From positions 72,737 through 136,736 of the forward strand of contig CAYJLF010000019.1 in the NCBI GenBank assembly GCA_964371055.1: a stretch of 64,000 bases of DNA, given 5' to 3'. The stretch comes from CAYJLF01 sp964371055 (GTDB lineage: Bacteria; Eisenbacteria; RBG-16-71-46; CAIMUX01). The translations under genes and the position numbers were made by a program. The notes under the pieces are model-generated. The model ran no database searches. It was not told where the DNA came from and worked only from the letters and a program-made list of their open reading frames with translations. This document shows, in pieces, positions 60,837 to 64,000 of this stretch. The first letter of the stretch is position 1; each line of letters begins with the position of its first letter.

Positions 60837-61361
60837 CTACTCCGGCCGGATCAGGAAGAGGGGCTGATTGAACTCCACCGGCTTTCCGTTCTCGACCAGG
60901 ACCTTTTCCACCGTGCCGGCCACTTCCGACTCGATCTCGTTCATGAGCTTCATCGCCTCGACGATGCAGACGACCTGGCCCACGCCGATGCTCCCTCCCG
61001 CTTCCGCGAACGGGGGCGAGGTCGGATTCGGAGCCCGATAGAAGGTCCCGACCATCGGAGAGCGGATGGCGACCAGACCCTCTTCAGTGGCTGCCGCCTC
61101 GGCCCGGACGTGGACCGCGGCCGGCGGCGCGCCGGCGCTGCTTTCAGGCGGGCCCGGAGGAGAAACCGGCGCAACCGGAGTCGCCACCGGCGCGGCCACC
61201 GCCGGAGCCGTCACCACGACCTGCGGCGCCGCCACCTCGCTCTTGTGCCCGTAGCCGCGCTTGATGATGCGGACGACCTGCCACCACCGACGCACCTCGA
61301 GCTCGTCGATCTCGCTCTCCTCGACGAGCTTGACCAGTCTCCTGATTTCATCGACCTGCAT
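60837..61361 (-). CDS. accB: Acetyl-CoA carboxylase, biotin carboxyl carrier protein
   Basis: The 174-residue protein starts MQVDEIRRLVKLVEESEIDELEVR, the conserved N-terminal helix. It runs through an alanine/proline-rich linker and ends in a biotinyl domain (AIRSPMVGTFYRAPNPTSPPFAEAG ... VCIVEAMKLMNEIESEVAGTV) with the biotin-acceptor lysine in AMKLM. ATG 61361 has GGAG about nine bases upstream. The 5' end overlaps aroQ by 14 bases. With accC it supplies malonyl-CoA for fatty acid synthesis; accA and accD are elsewhere. Confidence 0.95.
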   Translation of the reverse strand: MQVDEIRRLVKLVEESEIDELEVRRWWQVVRIIKRGYGHKSEVAAPQVVVTAPAVAAPVATPVAPVSPPGPPESSAGAPPAAVHVRAEAAATEEGLVAIRSPMVGTFYRAPNPTSPPFAEAGGSIGVGQVVCIVEAMKLMNEIESEVAGTVEKVLVENGKPVEFNQPLFLIRPE

Positions 61362-61836
61362 GAGTGATTTCTCCAGCCCCCGTTTCCGGCTCCCGGCCGC
61401 GTTCATCCCTGAGCAGGGCGGCCAGCGCGCGCAGGGCCGCGACATAGCCGTGAGGGCCCAGGCCCATGACCACCCCGCGGCAGACCGGCGCGACCAGGTC
61501 GGTCCGCCGGAACTCCTCGCGCGCGTGCAGGTTCGTCAGGTGAACCTCGACCACGGGCGCGTTCAGAGCCGCCAGCGCGTCCCGCAGGCAGACGCTGGTA
61601 TGAGTCAGCCCTCCGGGGTTGATCAGGACACCTGCGACCCGGTCGCGCGTGCTGTGCAGGCGGTCCAGGATCTCCCCCTCGTGATTCGACTGGAACGTCT
61701 CCAGTTCCAGACCGAGAACCTCCGCCTCGTCCGTGAGACGGCGATCCAGTTCCGCCAGGCTGAGCGTGCCGTAGAGCCGCGGCTCGCGTTCCCCCAGCAG
61801 GTTCAGGTTAGGTCCGTGGACGACCAGAATCCGCAT
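61348..61836 (-). CDS. aroQ: 3-dehydroquinate dehydratase, type II
   Basis: The 162-residue enzyme dehydrates 3-dehydroquinate in the shikimate pathway. The type II signature is clear: RILVVHGPNLNLLGEREPRLYG, QSNHEGEILDRLH, INPGGLTHTSVCLRDAL and VEVHLTNLHAREEFRRTDLVAPVCRGVVMGLG. ATG 61836 has GGGAAGG upstream and overlaps the aroB stop (TGATG). The longer frame to 61881 is in aroB. The aroB-aroQ-accB order is common in several phyla. Confidence 0.95.
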   Translation of the reverse strand: MRILVVHGPNLNLLGEREPRLYGTLSLAELDRRLTDEAEVLGLELETFQSNHEGEILDRLHSTRDRVAGVLINPGGLTHTSVCLRDALAALNAPVVEVHLTNLHAREEFRRTDLVAPVCRGVVMGLGPHGYVAALRALAALLRDERGREPETGAGEITHAGR

Positions 61837-62930
61837 CAGCACCTTCCCGAAGTGGAAAGGACGGACGACACCGCCTCGCACACCAGATCATCAGAAACCC
61901 GGCTCGCGACCGTAGCGGTGCCCAGGGCCTCTGTCAACACCCACACGCCCCCGCCCGCTTCCACCTTCTTGTCCATCCGGAGGAAGTGCAGCACGGAGTC
62001 GAGGTCGGCCGTATCGGTGCGGACCGGCAGGCCGTAGCGCACGAGCAGGCTCTCGACCCGCCGGGCATCGGCTGGCGCGAGCCCCTGAGCCAGGACCGAC
62101 AGGCGCAAGGCGGCGATCATCCCGAGCGCCACCGCCTCGCCGTGCAGAAAGACACTGAAGCCCGTGGCCGACTCGAGCGCATGCCCGACCGTGTGCCCGA
62201 AGTTCAGGAGTCGGCGCAGGCCGCGATCACGTTCGTCCTCTTCGACGATGCCCGCTTTCACCCCGAGCGCGCGAGCCAGGATCTCCTCCAGGCGGGCGGA
62301 CTGTACCAGCCGCTCGGGTTCTTCCTCTTCCAGCAAACGGAGCAACTCGAGATCCCGGATCACGCCGCACTTCACGACCTCAGCCAGGCCCGCGCGCAGT
62401 TCACGCGCGGGGAGCGTGTGGAGCCACTCCGGAGAGATCAGGACGGCCGACGGCTGGTAGAACGTCCCGATCAGGTTCTTGTGGCTCTGGTAATTGATGC
62501 CCGTCTTGCCGCCGACGCTCGAGTCGACCTGCGCGAGCAGCGTCGTCGGGATCTGGACGAAACGCACGCCCCGCTGCCAGGTCGCCGCCGCGAAGCCGGT
62601 GAGATCGCCCAGAACGCCGCCGCCGAAGACGGCGACCGTCCCGTCGCGACGGATCTGGTGCGCCAGGAGATGGTCGTAGATCCGCCGGAGCGTCGCGTGG
62701 TCCTTCGCCGACTCCCCCCCCTCGAGCTCCAGGACGTGCAGGTCGACGCCGGCCGCGCCGAGGCACGCGAGCAGGTCACCGGACCACGTTTCCCAGGCTG
62801 CGCGGTCGGCGACCAGGGCCCATGGCGTGGGAGCCCAGGCACGCGCCAGGGCGCGCAGGTCCCAGTCACGCCACGGCCCGATCCAGACCGGGTAGGAGCG
62901 ATCGCCGAGGTTGACGGAGAGCTCAATCAT
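61836..62930 (-). CDS. aroB: 3-dehydroquinate synthase
   Basis: The 364-residue enzyme cyclises DAHP to 3-dehydroquinate, using NAD. It shows AVFGGGVLGDLTGFAAATWQRGVRFVQIPTTLLAQVDSSVGGKTGIN, the NAD- and substrate-binding core, and the metal ligands in DRGLRRLLNFGHTVGHALES and LHGEAVALGM. ATG 62930 overlaps the end of the DUF4837 gene by eight bases. The first gene in the shikimate/acetyl-CoA carboxylase run is upstream of it. The frame continues 5' to 63287 but only as a shadow. Confidence 0.95.
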   Translation of the reverse strand: MIELSVNLGDRSYPVWIGPWRDWDLRALARAWAPTPWALVADRAAWETWSGDLLACLGAAGVDLHVLELEGGESAKDHATLRRIYDHLLAHQIRRDGTVAVFGGGVLGDLTGFAAATWQRGVRFVQIPTTLLAQVDSSVGGKTGINYQSHKNLIGTFYQPSAVLISPEWLHTLPARELRAGLAEVVKCGVIRDLELLRLLEEEEPERLVQSARLEEILARALGVKAGIVEEDERDRGLRRLLNFGHTVGHALESATGFSVFLHGEAVALGMIAALRLSVLAQGLAPADARRVESLLVRYGLPVRTDTADLDSVLHFLRMDKKVEAGGGVWVLTEALGTATVASRVSDDLVCEAVSSVLSTSGRC

Positions 62931-63987
62931 GCGCCGGCGTCCGGAACGTGTGCGCGATGGCGAGGACCTCGCGGAGGTAGGGCAGCTTGTCGCCCGGCGG
63001 GTTGTAGACCGAAACGTCGACGAAGTAGAAGCGCCCGTCGCGAGTGAAGGCGAAGGACCGGAAGGGGCCCCCATAGAGGTGCTTCTCGTTCTGGTAGATC
63101 CCTTCGAGAAGGATCGCGGGCTCCCCCTGGAAGAGGCCCGGCTTCGCGTGCGATCGCTGCAGTTCAACCCGATCGCCGTCGTAGTACGTCTGGCCCAGGC
63201 GGTCGCGCAGGGCGAGAAGCTCCACCTCCGTCGAGGGCGCCTCCGCCGCCGGCATCCAATGGACCATGACGAAGCGTGGGATCTCATCCTGGATCACGCG
63301 CGAGAAGCGGACCACTCGTCCCTCGGCGTCTTCGCCGGTCTGGTAGTCCTTTGGGACGCGCAGAGTGAACCCGTAGTTCTGTTCCATGTACCGCCCCATG
63401 TCCTCGCGCTCGCCGATCGCCAGCACCGCGTCGCGCAGGGAGGCAACGATGCCCTCCTCGAATCCGTCGATCAACTCCGCGCCATGTTCGCGCAGCCAGG
63501 AGGGGAACGTCGCGGGATCGCTGCTGTGCACCACCAGCACGGTCTGTCCGCGCGCCCAGACCGCCCGGACCACGCGCCAGCCATGCGGCTCAGAGCTGAT
63601 CTGCTTCCGGTCCGCCGCATCCAGGAGGTTCTGCATCGGCCGGGCGAGCGGCCCCGGCGCGTTTCCATCCACCAGGAAGACGAGGCACTTCCAGTTCCGA
63701 TTGCCACGTAAGAGCCCCGGCTCCACCACGTGGGAGGTGAACCGTTTCTCGTTCCGAACGAACGTGACCGGTGCCTCGAGCAGGCTGTCGAGCGACGCGA
63801 CGCGGGGATCAGAGGGGTCGAACGCGGTCACCAGACCGAGATCGCCGGTACTCCCCACCGCCATCATGAGCCCGCGCTCGCCGCAGGAGAGGCCGGACAG
63901 CGCCAGGAGCGCGAGGAGTGCGGCGGTCGCGAAGCCGTGGGCGCTAGCAGGGTGCTGAAAAACTGGGCCCGCCGCGCCGGCGAGCAC
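62923..63987 (-). CDS. DUF4837 family lipoprotein (start uncertain, near a repeat-like sequence)
   Basis: The 354-residue protein has a hydrophobic segment ending in a lipobox-like GLSC (Cys35). The DUF4837 body starts GSTGDLGLV and includes NWKCLVFLVDGNA, MGRYMEQNYGFTLRVPKDYQ, FVMVHWMP, and KHLYGGPFRSFAFTRDGRFYFVDVSVYNPPGDK near the C terminus. The family is an uncharacterised lipoprotein of Bacteroidetes and relatives. The only candidate start in the window is GTG 63987, and the frame stays open to the window end. The first residues come from a stretch that resembles a mobile-element end (63944-63963), so the native start may lie beyond the window or have been displaced. Confidence 0.7.
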   Translation of the reverse strand: MLAGAAGPVFQHPASAHGFATAALLALLALSGLSCGERGLMMAVGSTGDLGLVTAFDPSDPRVASLDSLLEAPVTFVRNEKRFTSHVVEPGLLRGNRNWKCLVFLVDGNAPGPLARPMQNLLDAADRKQISSEPHGWRVVRAVWARGQTVLVVHSSDPATFPSWLREHGAELIDGFEEGIVASLRDAVLAIGEREDMGRYMEQNYGFTLRVPKDYQTGEDAEGRVVRFSRVIQDEIPRFVMVHWMPAAEAPSTEVELLALRDRLGQTYYDGDRVELQRSHAKPGLFQGEPAILLEGIYQNEKHLYGGPFRSFAFTRDGRFYFVDVSVYNPPGDKLPYLREVLAIAHTFRTPAHD

Positions 63988-64000
63988 TTGCGAGCCGATC

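Overview
The window is GC-rich bacterial chromosome, densely packed, with many ATGA, GTGA and TTGA start/stop overlaps. The outer-membrane gene set (SprA, LptF/LptG, a Wza-like exporter, a DUF4837 lipoprotein) and a secreted protein ending in a FlgD-like sorting domain suggest a diderm of the Fibrobacteres-Chlorobi-Bacteroidetes neighbourhood or a high-GC relative such as Candidatus Eisenbacteria. This placement is inferred from gene content only. No rRNA gene, CRISPR array, prophage or complete insertion sequence was seen.

Layout. 1-2.8 kb: the 3' end of a secreted protein gene, a radical SAM gene with a LexA-like box at its start, and an asparaginase-family Ntn hydrolase. 2.9-9.3 kb: a GT2 glycosyltransferase, a large membrane protein, a flippase-like protein and a predicted alpha/alpha-barrel protein of unknown function. 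9.6-11.3 kb: tRNA-Gly and tRNA-Cys facing away from lysC. 11.4-33.2 kb: a nucleotidyltransferase gene, then a Wzy-type exopolysaccharide/glycogen region read on the minus strand. It appears to have two transcription units. One runs from wza through wzz, an ExeA-like ATPase, a CpsD-like ATPase, a nucleotidyltransferase, a phosphodiesterase and a flippase-like protein to a Wzy/ligase. The other starts at a near-consensus promoter at 24.35 kb with a long leader and runs from the initiating sugar transferase through three GT4 enzymes, manC, a GlmU-like gene and galT to glgA. It ends at a UUCG-capped hairpin.

33.4-47.5 kb: a housekeeping superoperon on the minus strand. rimP-nusA-infB-DUF503-rbfA-truB-ribF follow an AT-rich promoter and an attenuator-like leader. 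rpsO-pnp-M16 peptidase-dut-DUF3108-deoxyhypusine synthase-like gene follow a second promoter that has a perfect CGAAC-N4-GTTCG palindrome just upstream. 47.6-58.1 kb: an M28 peptidase and the giant sprA (type IX secretion translocon) on the minus strand, divergent from lptF-lptG. 58.1-64 kb: DUF4837-aroB-aroQ-accB-pilT-accC, where pilT sits unusually between the two acetyl-CoA carboxylase genes.

How it fits together. Sugar nucleotides (ManC, the GlmU-like protein, GalT) feed glycosyltransferases acting on an undecaprenyl-linked sugar. Polymerisation and export are supplied by the Wzy, Wzz and Wza homologues, but no Wzx flippase is visible. No single wholly new system stands out. The best leads are the structured leaders, the LexA-like sites, the deoxyhypusine synthase-like family and the 2.9-9.3 kb glycan unit.
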